This document shows, in pieces, positions 21,301 to 30,904 of a DNA stretch of 64,000 bases (within the stretch, counting starts at the first letter, position 1; every line of letters starts with the position of its first letter). The stretch comes from Pleodorina starrii (lineage: Eukaryota > Chlorophyta > Chlorophyceae > Chlamydomonadales > Volvocaceae). The notes beneath the pieces were generated by a model, which was not told the DNA's origin, made no database searches, and saw nothing but the letters and a program-made list of their open reading frames with translations. Made by a program: the position numbers and the translations under genes. The stretch is from NCBI GenBank assembly GCA_030267565.1, contig BRXU01000037.1, forward strand, positions 779,001 through 843,000, written 5' to 3'.

Positions 21301-22983
21301 TCACTGTCCACAGAAACCCCCCTGTACGGGGAAGATGCATGTGCGACGTGGCATCGGCAGGCGCCTCACCAGGCTGCACAATGACCACAAAACCATGAAA
21401 GATAATCTCGCAAAAGCCCTGCACACGGGCCCCCAGGAGCAAGGGGCACCTACACTAACGGAGGGCCAAGCCAATGGCACGACGCCCCCCCATCCGGCCA
21501 CGGCGCCCCCAGGCACCAGCGGCACAACGGAACGGGCAACACCCGAGCGCAGCGCCGCCACTCAGCATGCCGCCACTGAGCGCGAAGAACCAGACGCAGC
21601 CCGCACCCTGCGTGCGGCCATTAAAGCGACCGGAGGGGAAATCGCCAAGCTTGCTCGAGAGATTCGTGCAACTAACGCACGCAAGGCAAAGAAAAGCTTC
21701 CAGTGGCTACTAACCAAAAATCCCCGGCACGCGCACAGACAGGTCCTTGAACCCGATGACCAGCCCCGCGGAATCGCGGCCATCCGACACCCAACCGATG
21801 GACGACTGTGTACTGATTCCAAAAACATACTCGATGCGCTTCACACGCACTTCGCCCTTCTTGCGAGACCCGTCTCTGGCCCACGAACGGGAAAGTACCT
21901 CCCAAACGAAGCCCCCCGGAACTATCCCTGGACCAGACCGGGCGGGCAGGACCCGCTTAGGGAAGGGCTGGCCAAGTGGGGAGACGCCCCCCCATCACTC
22001 CTCCCGGGTGTACTAGATCCACACAACTTCCGCACGTCTATTGACCACCTCGCGAGAAACAAGGCCCCAGGCCCCGACGGGATACCCAACGAACTTCTAC
22101 AAACACTACCCGCCGACCTCCAGACCGCCATCCACCAGCTCATTACGGTCATGTGGGTGAAGGCCGAAATCCCCACACACTGGACGAAATCCGACACGGT
22201 CCTTATCCCCAAGAAGGGCGACCCGCTCCTCATTAAGAACAAAAGGCCCATCGCCCTGGCGAACACAATTTACAAGCTGTACACCAGCCACATTACGCTG
22301 AACATCGTACTCTACAGTGAGCAAGCGCACATCTTTACGGAAGCTCAGGAGGGCTACCTGAGGCAACGTACCACCGAGCGCCAACTCCAAAACGTGCTAC
22401 ACGCAATCGAGGACGCGGGCCTCACCAGCCGTGACCTCTTCCTTCTATACATCGACTTCACGTCTGCGTTCAACACGATCGATCACGACAAGCTGCTCAT
22501 GATCATGTACGACCTGGGCTACCCGGACGACCTGATCGAAGTGGTAGCTAACCTATACTCACGGGCCACCACGCGCATCCGGACAGAGCACGGCTGCACA
22601 GCGGACATAGCCATCGAACGCGGTACCATTCAGGGTGACACGCTGTCCCCGGTGCTGTTCATCATCTATATGGAACCCCTACTCAGGTGGCTGCACAGCG
22701 GAGGACGGGGATACCAGTACGGATGCCTCAAGGCCGAGGAAAATGAGCGGCACCATTTCAGCTCGGGAGCGTTCGCAGACGACTTGGTCACACTCACAAA
22801 CAGCGTTTCAGACATGCGTCTCCAATGTGCGAAAATCGAGCAGTACGCGCAATGGGGAGCCCTGAAGGTCAACGTTGGCAAATGTCAGCTGCAAGGCATC
22901 CTGCACGGCCGCGCACGGTCGGACCAGGACCTGAGCCGGGGACCCGGCACCCGCAAATATCAGACTGCCCTTGAGCGACTGCT
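9344..22983 (+). CDS. Dualen-B giant polyprotein, from after the TGA to the SINE insertion
   Basis: The open frame is continuous over 13.6 kb. The first in-frame ATG after the stop is at 9512. Its true start is uncertain, since translation could also come by readthrough from 7799. Order: ~430 residues of unassigned sequence ending in an acidic SDSEEEDPQ; an Ala-rich repeat (10640-10941); a basic stretch (RARRTATERKR); 77-residue Cys-rich repeats; membrane region; Josephin-like protease; a Pro/Thr/Gln-rich linker (about 19246-20188); APE endonuclease; a charged linker (20951-21850); and the RT up to ...ALERLL, where the SINE enters. The frame resumes at 23313. Such LINE proteins nick DNA and copy their RNA in place. 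The protease and membrane parts suggest extra host interactions. Confidence 0.85.
10640..10941 (+). repeat. In-frame Ala-rich tandem repeat (about 72-bp unit)
   Basis: About four imperfect copies of a ~24-residue unit of the type AAQTAAVTAATPAAQAAAAEAA. They are nearly all Ala with Gln, Glu, Thr and Lys, and probably form a helical spacer. The unit length keeps the frame open. Confidence 0.8.
11467..17603 (+). repeat. 231-bp tandem repeat coding a 77-residue six-cysteine unit (~27 copies)
   Basis: Twenty-six full units plus a partial last one lie in frame inside the Dualen-B polyprotein. All are 231 bp except two of 228 bp (units at about 12666 and 15435), which lack the same single codon. 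Each unit keeps six cysteines: SCGDE, YPCGG, KRSCGW, GWCVV, VPCGA and SRC. HVVHSYG adds histidines and a Trp follows the third Cys, a pattern compatible with a metal-binding or disulfide fold, but I recognise no family. Variable positions are few (E/K, G/A, V/A, I/S, G/S, GR/VC, D/E, P/S). Copies 3-14 and 15-26 form a 2,769-bp duplication. Dualen-A is truncated before this part, so it cannot show whether the repeat is a family trait. Confidence 0.93.
17699..18466 (+). other. Multi-pass membrane region of the Dualen-B polyprotein
   Basis: Starting at an ATG (17699), about 255 residues contain seven or eight hydrophobic segments, for example YCIILLPYTLIPGALAVSL, EAVWLVLGALTLYGLAYIV, VRAATSLLALASLCWLLA and VLTLLALAIW. 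Short basic loops (RRTCTVVKRTF, TRSEVRKVQ) separate some of them. Dualen-A has the same hydrophobic layout at 33034-32290 with quite different residues but a shared VIPxG motif, so the property and not only the DNA has been kept. A membrane domain is not part of the standard LINE protein. It could anchor the protein to the ER or nuclear envelope; that is inference. Confidence 0.82.
18695..19245 (+). other. Josephin-like cysteine protease (deubiquitinase) domain of Dualen-B
   Basis: The segment YHEKQQRQLCMIHSINNLLG closely follows the start of Josephin domains (ataxin-3 type), with the catalytic Cys at 18740-18742. GLFSTIVVNHYLR matches the FF/LS helix, NGHAVAVKK holds the catalytic His (19112-19114), and CWYIIDSL the third residue (Asp at 19157-19159, where ataxin-3 has Asn), followed by QLIS. 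Spacing fits a ~170-residue domain. Josephin enzymes cleave ubiquitin from proteins. A cysteine protease is known in the Dualen/RandI clade; assigning it to the Josephin group is my reading of the motifs. All three catalytic positions are intact, and the domain is also kept in Dualen-A. Confidence 0.85.
20189..20950 (+). other. APE-type endonuclease domain of Dualen-B
   Basis: The exonuclease-endonuclease-phosphatase motifs occur in order: TMNTRGLQGH (Asn), VIVLTETKL (Glu), LGVYCP, MAGDWNA (Asp and Asn), SRIDDVLL (Asp) and GGNFDHKPL (Asp-His). All catalytic residues are present, so the domain looks functional. In LINEs this enzyme nicks the target strand to prime reverse transcription. It is separated from the Josephin-like domain by ~310 residues of low-complexity Pro/Thr/Gln-rich sequence. 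Dualen-A carries the same domain with the same motifs. Confidence 0.93.
21850..22983 (+). other. Reverse transcriptase domain of Dualen-B, first part
   Basis: RT blocks in order: NKAPGPDGIPNELL, DTVLIPKKGDP, NKRPIALANTIYKLY, YIDFTSAFNTIDHDKL, ERGTIQGDTLSPVLF, the catalytic FADD (22772-22783) and GALKVNVGKCQ. The SINE then interrupts at ALERLL, and the thumb continues from 23313 with DQIRIDGSPIPYAPP and YKYLGVHVTPTLDW. The core is colinear with the RT of Dualen-A. Confidence 0.92.
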
Positions 22984-23312
22984 TTTTTTTTTGAATTCCG
23001 GAGGAACCCGGACTCGGGACATGGGACACACATGTTGTCTGGCGGCTCCACTGATGCTGCCACTTCTGCTGAGTAGCTAGCGTGCCAGGCTTCTGGGCGA
23101 CTCCACGGGCCAGCCGGACGGTGCTGATGACTGTATGATGAGTCTTGTAAACCTCCGGACAGGACAAGGACAGGGGTGGGCACCCTCCTTTCTCATCACA
23201 CCCCGGGTAATGGTCACTGACCGGTTTCGATCCCGGGATCCCGGGGGGAATTGCAAGGTTTCCCTGTTGCCAGCCAATGAACCATTACCTCCTTCTGTGG
23301 GGCGCAGGTAAG
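22984..23312 (-). mobile_element. tRNA-derived SINE inserted in the Dualen-B RT
   Basis: This ~329-bp insert starts with a T-run (a poly(A) tail read from the other strand) and GAATTCCGGAGGAACCC. It ends at a CAGGTAAG just before the coding sequence resumes. TGCT is found on both sides (22980-22983 and 23313-23316), a minimal target duplication. It is one of at least nine copies of the same family in the window; this copy lacks the 5' tRNA-like head. It breaks the RT frame between the palm and thumb. Confidence 0.85.
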
Positions 23313-26300
23313 TGCTAAAAGACCAAATCCGTATAGACGGATCACCGATACCCTACGCGCCCCCGACCGCCTCGTACAAATACCTGGGAGTCCATGTAAC
23401 CCCTACCCTCGACTGGGCACCTCAAGTAGCCTATGTCCGCGCTGAGATCACGAGGCGAGGACAGGGCATCCAGGAGTCCATGGCGTCTCCCGACCAGCGC
23501 ATCAACATGATCAAAACCCTGATCCACCCATTCGTCACGTACAGCCTGGCCACTATGGCGTACACTCCCCAAGACATCGCCAGCTTCGACTCCCAAATTG
23601 CTGGCATAGCTAAGCGCAGCTATGGCCTTAAAATGGGGTTTCCCACCCGCGCAATCCTCGGTCCAGTAAAGCAACTCGGCCTGGGGGTCGGCACCATACG
23701 CAGCCTCTATGTCGCCAAGGCGGCCAAAGCTCTCGTCCTCTCCCTGAATGACGAAGGCCGACTTGGGGTAGTCACTAGGGCTCTCCTTAGCCTGCAAAGC
23801 CGATACATGGGCGACATGCCGGTGCACGCCCTCAAGAAGGAAAGCCGCTTCTACACGACGCTAAAGCAGCTGACCATCACGCAGGAGGCGGGCATTGAGC
23901 TCACGGACTGTGGCAAAGGGTACGAACGGAAAGCAAGCACTCTCATTCACCTTCTAGCGGCGTGCAACTCGGGGACGGAGCCCAAAACCCTCGCGCTCCT
24001 CTCCAGATGCGTACAGCCTCTGCTTGAGCTGGGCCTGGATCTCCGAGTCCTGAAAGATAAGAACACAGGAGCACACTTCATTACCACGGACCAGCTCCGA
24101 CGCATCGGTGGACGGAGTGTCGGGCCCCGACACCTCATCGCCCTGAACCAACTCAGCCTAGCACTGAACCCCGTTCTCAGTGTACGCGCCCGCGCGGCGA
24201 GGCACCGAGGGGTGACTGTGCTGCCCCCGGAGCTGCGGGCCATCCCCAGTGGGCCCATTATGACGGACCTCATGAATGACACACACGGACCCACGCCGCT
24301 TCCTCATGGAAATATCATGCGATATGTGGTGTCACGCCCCCGGGACACGACCGGGGCCCCACCGCCAGACCCTTCGCCCGCCGCGCACAACCCCAACCCA
24401 GATCCGGCGGCCCCAAGACGGGAAGTCGGATCCCAGGAGGGCCAGGTGAGGCGCCCAGCGCAACAAAGGGAAGCTCGGCGCCACATGCCCCGACACAACG
24501 CTACCGAAGAAACCATGACGGCATACATCAGGAGGCAGCGCCCAAAACCCACCTGCAACATCACGGACACAACTGCCTCCGGATGGGACCCCAGAGAAAG
24601 CCCACTCACCGTCACGCACTGTGAAGCCCTGCTGCGTCACCGCGACCTCCCAGGACTAGCAGCCGAAGTGGGGACCGCATCGCAGCTTGAAGAAATGCTG
24701 CGGGGAGAGCGAGAATGGCCCACAGGGGTTGCCTTTAAATACGGCCACAACATCAACCAATATCTATTCGGCGAGCAAGAGAGGGTAGCCCTTATCCACG
24801 CGCAGATCCGCAAGCGGGTGGAAGCAGGCCCCCGAGCCGCAAAGCGGCAACGCAGAGATACACCCCGGCACCCCACACACAGCACCTTCTACCAAGTTGA
24901 GTGGGAAAGCACAGTTATCACCAAAGGGGCGCTCGAGCTGTACGCAGCGCACGGATACCTACCCACGGCAACACGTCCGTACGAGGCCGCAGCAGATCCG
25001 GCAACCCCCACCAAAAGGATCGAAGTAGACTGGGCGCGAATCGAGGACGAAGGCACGCGCCTGGCCACCCAAGACAACTGGAACGAGCTGCTCAATGCAT
25101 TCCGACACCGCCTAGAGGCGGCAGCCGAGACGGCCCCCGGGCGCACTGCGCCAGCCCGAGACCAGCACCTTAATCCGAGGCAGCAGCAAGGCCAATGGGC
25201 CTCTGAATGCCTCAACCAGGCCAGAGGACAACGGCTCCTACGCCAACACGTAGAAATCGATGTACATCCCGGCAACCCGGATAGGGACATCCGCCCGACA
25301 GGGTGATACACCATCCAGATTGGCAAACACAGCGACCCCGACCCCTTTAACCGCGCACCTTGGGACGGCAGCGGAGATACTCCTGCAGGCCTCCTAGAAC
25401 AGGGAGTCGCGCTTGTTTACGACCCCCAGGGACGATGCATCGGCACGCTCCTGGACAGCTTGCTGCGCAGCCTGTGGCTAAGGCACTCCGACGCCAAATG
25501 TAAGAGGCCGGAGGCGCACGCCAAGCTTGCAGCGGCGGGTGGCTTCGAGGAAGACGTGGCACGCCTCCTCCTGCGCTACCGTGATGGAGGGGGCACCAAA
25601 ACACACCCCGTTAAGGCGGCGCACGAGCAAGGACTCGGAGAACAGTTTACAACACGTCTCATGAATGCCATGGGTTCAAGCACAGAACGCTTTGCGTCCC
25701 CTTTAAATGTGGCTAACTGCACTGAAACGTACTTCTCACGCTTCCCAGAAGACATGCTCTTTGGGGCCAACCATGACGCATACTCCCAACCGTTTACCGG
25801 CTTGTCCATCGCACACCCGGAACCCACACCCGAGGAGGGCCACCATGCCTTGCGGTGGGCGTTGGGCTGGGCGGAAGCCAAAAAGACCGAGGCTACGCAG
25901 ACCGCCACCCTTATCGTAGTCCCCACGTCCCGTACAGCACCGTATACCCGGTACCTATCGCACCCCCTGGTCACTCAAGTGGGTAGCATCGACTCGCTCG
26001 CCGCCAAGGGGATACTGCAAAGCGCCACACTCAACGTGGACACCAAGCCTTACCCGGTTGGCTTGACCCTGCTACTGGTCAGTAACGACGCGGGCAAATC
26101 ACACGTGAGCAGCCTCCGGCAGGCGCTAGGTATGCGCACCACCCTGCCAGCGCCTACAGGTCAAGCCCAGCCGTGGATAGCCCCCCAGTGGGTACGGAAA
26201 CGCGTCCACAAAATGACTGCCGGAGCGCCTGACCAGGCGGTGTCCTCTCGTAAGTGCAGCAACCCCACACCCGCTGAACGACGCTCCGCGCACCTGGCGT

Positions 26301-27883
26301 TCCATGCAGCAAACCCGCTTCGGTACAACGCCCACGCCTCCATCTACACTGATGGGTCGGTTAGGGAAGTCGAGGTCGGGAACACCAAGATGTTAGGACT
26401 CGGCGCCGCAGCAGTCGACGCACTGACTGGACATACGCTCCTCATAGATGTCAACCCAGGAGCCTACGGATGTCAAACAATTACGCGCTGTGAACTAAGC
26501 GCGATACATCAGGCACTCACCATGCGACGCGGCCTACCTCACAACCAAGCCCACCTCAGCATTTGGACGGACTCCAAAGCATCGCTCCATTTGATCCAGA
26601 AGATGATAAACAACCCGCAAAAATTGCGGCTGAGTAAACATAGAGCACTGCTCGAGGACATCGTTACCGCACTTAAAGCCCGGGCCGTCGCCAAGCTTAA
26701 AACGTCGCTATTGAAAGTCAAAGCACACACAGGAGTTCGATATAATGAAGCAGCGGACAAAGCCGCCGTACAGGCTGCTATCCTTGCGGCGCAGGGAATG
26801 CTGCCGGCAGAAGCCGTAATAGAGAAAGCAGACAATAATCCAAGAAGTAAACACTGGTGGCTACGGAAGTCCGAGGGGACCGACGTAAACGCCGGTCGCT
26901 ACGCCAACGACCTTAACCGCGGCATCGACACTCTGGTCAGCCAGACGACACACAATGGGTACACCAACGAGACCGCATACGTCAAATACGTAGAGGATGC
27001 CTTACCGGACCTAGAGATCAATGCCAGCACCAGAACCCTGCAGCGGGGCACGGGCCGGCACCGGCATTACAAACGGTGCCTTGACTACCTGTACGGACAG
27101 CTCTGGAATGCCAAACTCGCAAAGCTCTTTCGAATGCCCCTTGTACCGGGCGGCCCAACGTCCACAGGCTACTGCCCTGTGTGCAAAGACCCCCAAACAA
27201 AGACACGCATCCCTGACTCAGGAGCACACATCCTGGGAGGCTGCCAACATGCACGAATGCACGCTCTCTATACCCTGCGACACAACCAAGCGGTACAAAC
27301 CATCACCAGAACACTCTCAAGAGGGGCCCATGGAGGCTGCTTTATCGTCATGGACGCCTGCAGCATGGAGAACAAGCCGGACTACGTGGCCGGCACACGC
27401 CTGCCCAAGTGGCTGCTTCCCAACATCCCCGACGACGATCGGTCCAAAAAGCGCCCCGACCTGCTGCTTATCCCCAGCATACCCCTCAGCGACACATGCT
27501 CACCGGGATACATGGGACCAGATGACCCCAGCGAGCACACTGTACACATAATCGAAGTAGGCTACACAGCCGACACAAATCACACACAGAAACAAAACGA
27601 CAAAGCCCATCAACACGCGGAACTAGCTCAGATGCTGACGGCGCACGGATGGAAAGTATGCTACACGAAACAGGAAGCAATTAGCCTGGGCTTCGCCGGC
27701 ACCATCCGCAAAGACCTGCGACAACTGCTGACCTCACTGGGAACGAGCAACAAAGCGGCCAAAAAATGCTGCAACGACCTCCACGACCACGCTGTCCGAG
27801 CGTTGAACGCAATTGTCGCTGCCAGGAGGCAGCTGGAGCGGGATCCCCGCCAACAGAGCACAACCAGCGCCGACCCGCCCTAA
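23313..27883 (+). pseudogene. Dualen-B polyprotein, C-terminal part: RT thumb, RNase H, CCHC, restriction-like endonuclease
   Basis: The frame continues after the SINE to TAA 27881-27883, with one internal TGA at 25304-25306. RT thumb: YKYLGVHVTPTLDW and RINMIKTLIHPFVTYSL. RNase H (about 26320-26790) has IYTDGS with the first Asp at 26351-26353, RCELSAIHQAL, IWTDSKAS and KAHTGVRYNEAADKAA. The finger is CX2CX14HX4C (cysteines at 27173, 27182 and 27242, histidine at 27227), with a seven-residue longer loop than in Dualen-A. The nuclease has RPDLLLIPS (Asp 27458-27460), HIIEVGYTAD (Glu 27554-27556) and a Lys/Gln-rich helix after it. All catalytic residues are present. It is labelled a pseudogene only because of the TGA and the upstream SINE. 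Confidence 0.88.
25304..25306 (+). other. Single nonsense codon in Dualen-B
   Basis: RPTG is followed by TGA and then YTIQIGKH. The aligned position in Dualen-A is PTGRYTIQIGKH with Arg, so CGA has become TGA, as expected from C-to-T decay at a CpG. The frame on both sides is open and colinear with Dualen-A. Confidence 0.9.
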
Positions 27884-27999
27884 CCCGCCGCGACGGCGGG
27901 CTCCCAATCTCACCGCGGTAGCGGGAGAGGCCTGGGATCGGGGCAACCCGACACCCCACCCCTCCTGCTCCCATAACCCACGCCTCGGCTCTGTCGGGC

Positions 28000-28000
<1 letters not shown>

Positions 28001-28033
<33 letters not shown>
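28001..28033 (+). repeat. (TAT)n 3' tail of Dualen-B
   Basis: About eleven TAT units follow TCGGGCG and run directly into the right target duplication TTTCAGGT (28034-28041). The 3' UTR between the stop and the tail is only about 117 bp (27884-28000). Confidence 0.9.
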
Positions 28034-28034
<1 letters not shown>

Positions 28035-28041
28035 TTCAGGT
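28034..28041. repeat. Target-site duplication of Dualen-B, right copy
   Basis: TTTCAGGT matches 7736-7743 exactly and marks where the Dualen-A sequence resumes. Confidence 0.9.
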
Positions 28042-30904
28042 GGGTCGGGTGTCTGATCTGTGGCGTTCGGGACCGGCGTTGCCTCCTGGAGGTGCCGTGA
28101 TGGGGGTTGTTGGGTCGTTTTCGTCGGGTTGGGGGGGGCCCCCGGCGGGTGCAGTGCTTGCGTGAGGTCGCGTTTCAGTGCTTTGTGTTCATCATGTAAA
28201 CGGGTCAGGCGCCTGCCAATGCCCCGTCGCGCGTGCAATGTCCCTGAGCGGGGGGGTTTTTGTTGGCAGTGACTTTCGAGGATGCCGAGGCATTGCAGCA
28301 TGAGCATCCCAAGCTCTTGGCTTAGGGAAGTGAAATTCGTGGCTTGCACGGCCTCGTGATTGCGCAGGTGTCCAAGGATCATCCGCGCCTGGTCCTTGCC
28401 CGCGGCGTGCTCCATTTGAGTGGAGGCGGCTGTTATGGTCTCGTGCGCGGGGCGGAGAGCGTCCAGCAGGTGGGTAATTGCGCCCGTGAGTGTCGCCTCC
28501 ATTTCCATGCGTGCTTTGCCTTTGCTTTCTTTGAGGATGGGCAGCTGGATGCGGCTCCATGAGCTGGGGTTCAGGTCTGTGGGGGGCTGGGCAGCAGGGG
28601 CAGGGAAGAGGTGGAGTCCCGCTAGGGGAAGGAGGTCGGTGGTCGAAGTTGCCTCCACAATCGTACACTTGTTCGTATGCATTGCCCTCCTTGGCCACAG
28701 CGGCGGTGGTTTGGGGAGCAAGGAGGACGTCGTCTATGCGGCTCAGGTGGGTGTCGAGTCCGAGTTGCGTCTGCGTGTAGGTGTATTCTCGTCGCCTGGT
28801 GTCTACTGGATGTAGGTCGTTGTCCGTCGAGAAGCATCTGTGTGCCCTGTCGTCCGAGTTGCAGATGCCTGTCGACCGGTCACTCGCTTTGAGCACGGCG
28901 TTCCAGTCGCCCGCCATGACCAGGTGTTCACCCTTCGCTTTGGCGTGCGCTGAGGCTGCTCGCCCATATTCGTATATTCTCTGCCGTGCGGTGGAGTCGG
29001 ATGGGCAGTACACCCCTATGATGTGGAGGGCGGAGCTGGCCGGGGGGGCTATACGCACATGCCCTATGTACCCTTCCAGTTCAGTGGGTATAGGTTCTGC
29101 GGTGGCGCTGCCCTGTCTACTGAAGCGCTCCACCACTCCGATCAGGACGCCTGCTTCCCGATTGGCGCGGTCGGCGACATGCGGGCGGTTGCTCAGGTAG
29201 GTCTGATAGGGCTGCATGCTGTGCTTCATGCTTGCAATAGCGCGCCGATGATGGGCGCTTAGCTTGGTTTCGGTGAGCACCAGCACATCTGGCTTGTGGT
29301 CGTCGACTAGGCGCAAAATACCCTCTCGGTGCCCTTGCAGGCCTCGCGTGTTCATCGTAACGAGTTTGAGATAGCCTATCGGCGGTGCTCCGGGTGCGGC
29401 GGGGGGTGGCTCGCTGGCGGTCTGCGCTGGCGCCTTGGCAGGTGCGGCGGGGGTGTCCGTCTTTGGCTTTTTGGGGTGGGCGTATTTCGTCATGTGTTGT
29501 TGCTGAGGTCCTGTTTTTGGTTTAGGGCGGGACTGCGGAGGGGGGGAGCTTTCCGCTGGGCGCTTGCGTGGGCGTGGACGTGCTGCATCCCGTTCCGGAG
29601 TGGGGCGCGTCATGCCGTGCGCCGCCAGCCGTACCGGGTCGGGGGCCGGGTTCGGTGGGTTGTGTTGCGATGTCTCAGTTGTCTCAGCTCCGTCCGGTGC
29701 GTCGGCGGCCGTGTGGTTATGGCCCTGCCGAATGGGGAGGCCTTGCATGCGGAGCAGGTGATATGTGATGGTGTGGGTTGCGGGCGCGGGCCCTACTTGC
29801 CTTCTGGTCCGCTTTCTGCTGGTGCGTGCAGGTGCCGCGGCCTCTGGAGTGGGGGCGCGCCTGGTGGCCCGTCCCGTGTCGGCGTGGCGCGCTTCAGGAG
29901 CATTCGTGGTTGCTCTGCGAGGCCTAGGGACGTCTTGCTGCGCGGGCCGCGGGGCGCCCGCGGCGTCGCTGGCATCCGGCGGAGGCTGCGGGATTTCCGC
30001 ATCCAGTTCTGCGTCGTCAGTGTCCATGGGGCTGGGGTCGGCAGGGGTATGTGCCGGGGGGCCCTCGGGGCTTCCGGGGTCCGTCGGTTGCATGTGTGCT
30101 TCGGTTTCGGGGGAGCCCGCGTCATCTACCTCCATCGGGGTGGGGTTGGGGCTGGCGGCGGTGTACCGGGGTGCCTCGTGCTCTGCAGTCGCTCTCCCCT
30201 CGTGGGAGGGCGAGGGGAGCGCTTCGGTGGGGGTGGGTTCCGGTGGTGTGCGTGTGTCGTGGCCAGTCTGGTGGGGTTCCATCGTGTCCGTGATGGTGGC
30301 GGCGGGTCCGTTCTGTGTGTTGGTCGCCAGGGTTGCGGTCCATTGCTCAGGTGGCGTGACATTCCGGAGGTCGACATGTGTTTGACATGGGGTGCTGTTG
30401 TGCCGGTGTTGGAGGCAGTAGATAGTGCCGTGGGCGAGGGGCCAATTGGTTGTCAGCTGTGTCGGGCGCGGTGATTGCGAGTCAATAATGAACCAATGCG
30501 TGTGTTGCCTTCGGACTGCGACGGCATGGCCTTCGAGATGCACTATGAAACCCCAGCTTTGGGCGTGGGGGGGGAGTTGTGCCCAGAGGGCGTCGAGCTG
30601 GTCCCCTTTGCGGATCGGAAGCTCGGTGCTCACTGATGCGATGTGTGTGTCGTGGGGTGTGTTGCCGCTGGCGTCGCGGATCCGTACGTTGTGGCGTAGG
30701 TAGTGGTTCAGCACTATGGTGGAGAAGTGGCCCGTGCTGGGGTTGTGCACGTGCTTCCAGATGGCGGCCGCTGCATGGAGGCCTTGCTGCTGCATGTGTG
30801 TTGTCATGGTACGACAGTAGCTTAGTACGTGGGGTGGGTCGATGTACGGGCCCCCGAGCAGGTTGTTAATGGCGTGAATCATGCACATCTGCGCTCGTTG
30901 CTTT
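28042..30904 (-). pseudogene. Dualen-A polyprotein: Josephin-like protease and APE endonuclease
   Basis: Reading from 30904 the frame gives KQRAQMCMIHAINNLLGG, GHFSTIVLNHYLR, EGHAVAVRR and HWFIIDS: a Josephin-like domain with Cys, His and Asp in place (to about 30400). A long Pro/Thr/Ala-rich linker follows. The APE domain lies at about 29375-28638 with TMNTRGLQGH, LTETKL, GVYCP, MAGDWNA, SRIDDVLL and GGNFDHRPP. Just after NFDH, near 28638, a small deletion shifts the frame; LPLAGLHLFPAP is then read in another frame, which stays open to the Dualen-B insertion point. The linker ends with Asn codons that are really the ATT tail of Dualen-B read from the other strand. Confidence 0.86.

Larger units (their letters stand above)
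7744..28033 (+). mobile_element. Dualen-B, apparently full-length giant Dualen/RandI-type LINE
   Basis: This 20,290-bp plus-strand LINE is flanked by an 8-bp duplication and ends in a TAT/ATT repeat. Without the SINE at 22984-23312 it is about 19.96 kb, very long for a non-LTR retrotransposon. One reading frame covers nearly all of it (7799-27883). Only a TGA at 9341-9343, the SINE, and a TGA at 25304-25306 break it. Domain order: ORF1-like region, Ala-rich linker, 77-residue Cys-rich repeats, membrane region, Josephin-like protease, Pro-rich linker, APE, RT, RNase H, CCHC, restriction-like nuclease. The first ~0.8 kb (7744-8560) is visibly more A-rich than the rest. It sits inside Dualen-A, so it is younger. 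Confidence 0.9.

Noticed and set aside
23300..23312. A perfect 5' splice site (CAG/GTAAG) suggesting an intron in the RT
   Set aside because: It belongs to the inserted SINE on the strand opposite its transcription and no matching acceptor restores the frame. The flanking TGCT duplication explains the break.
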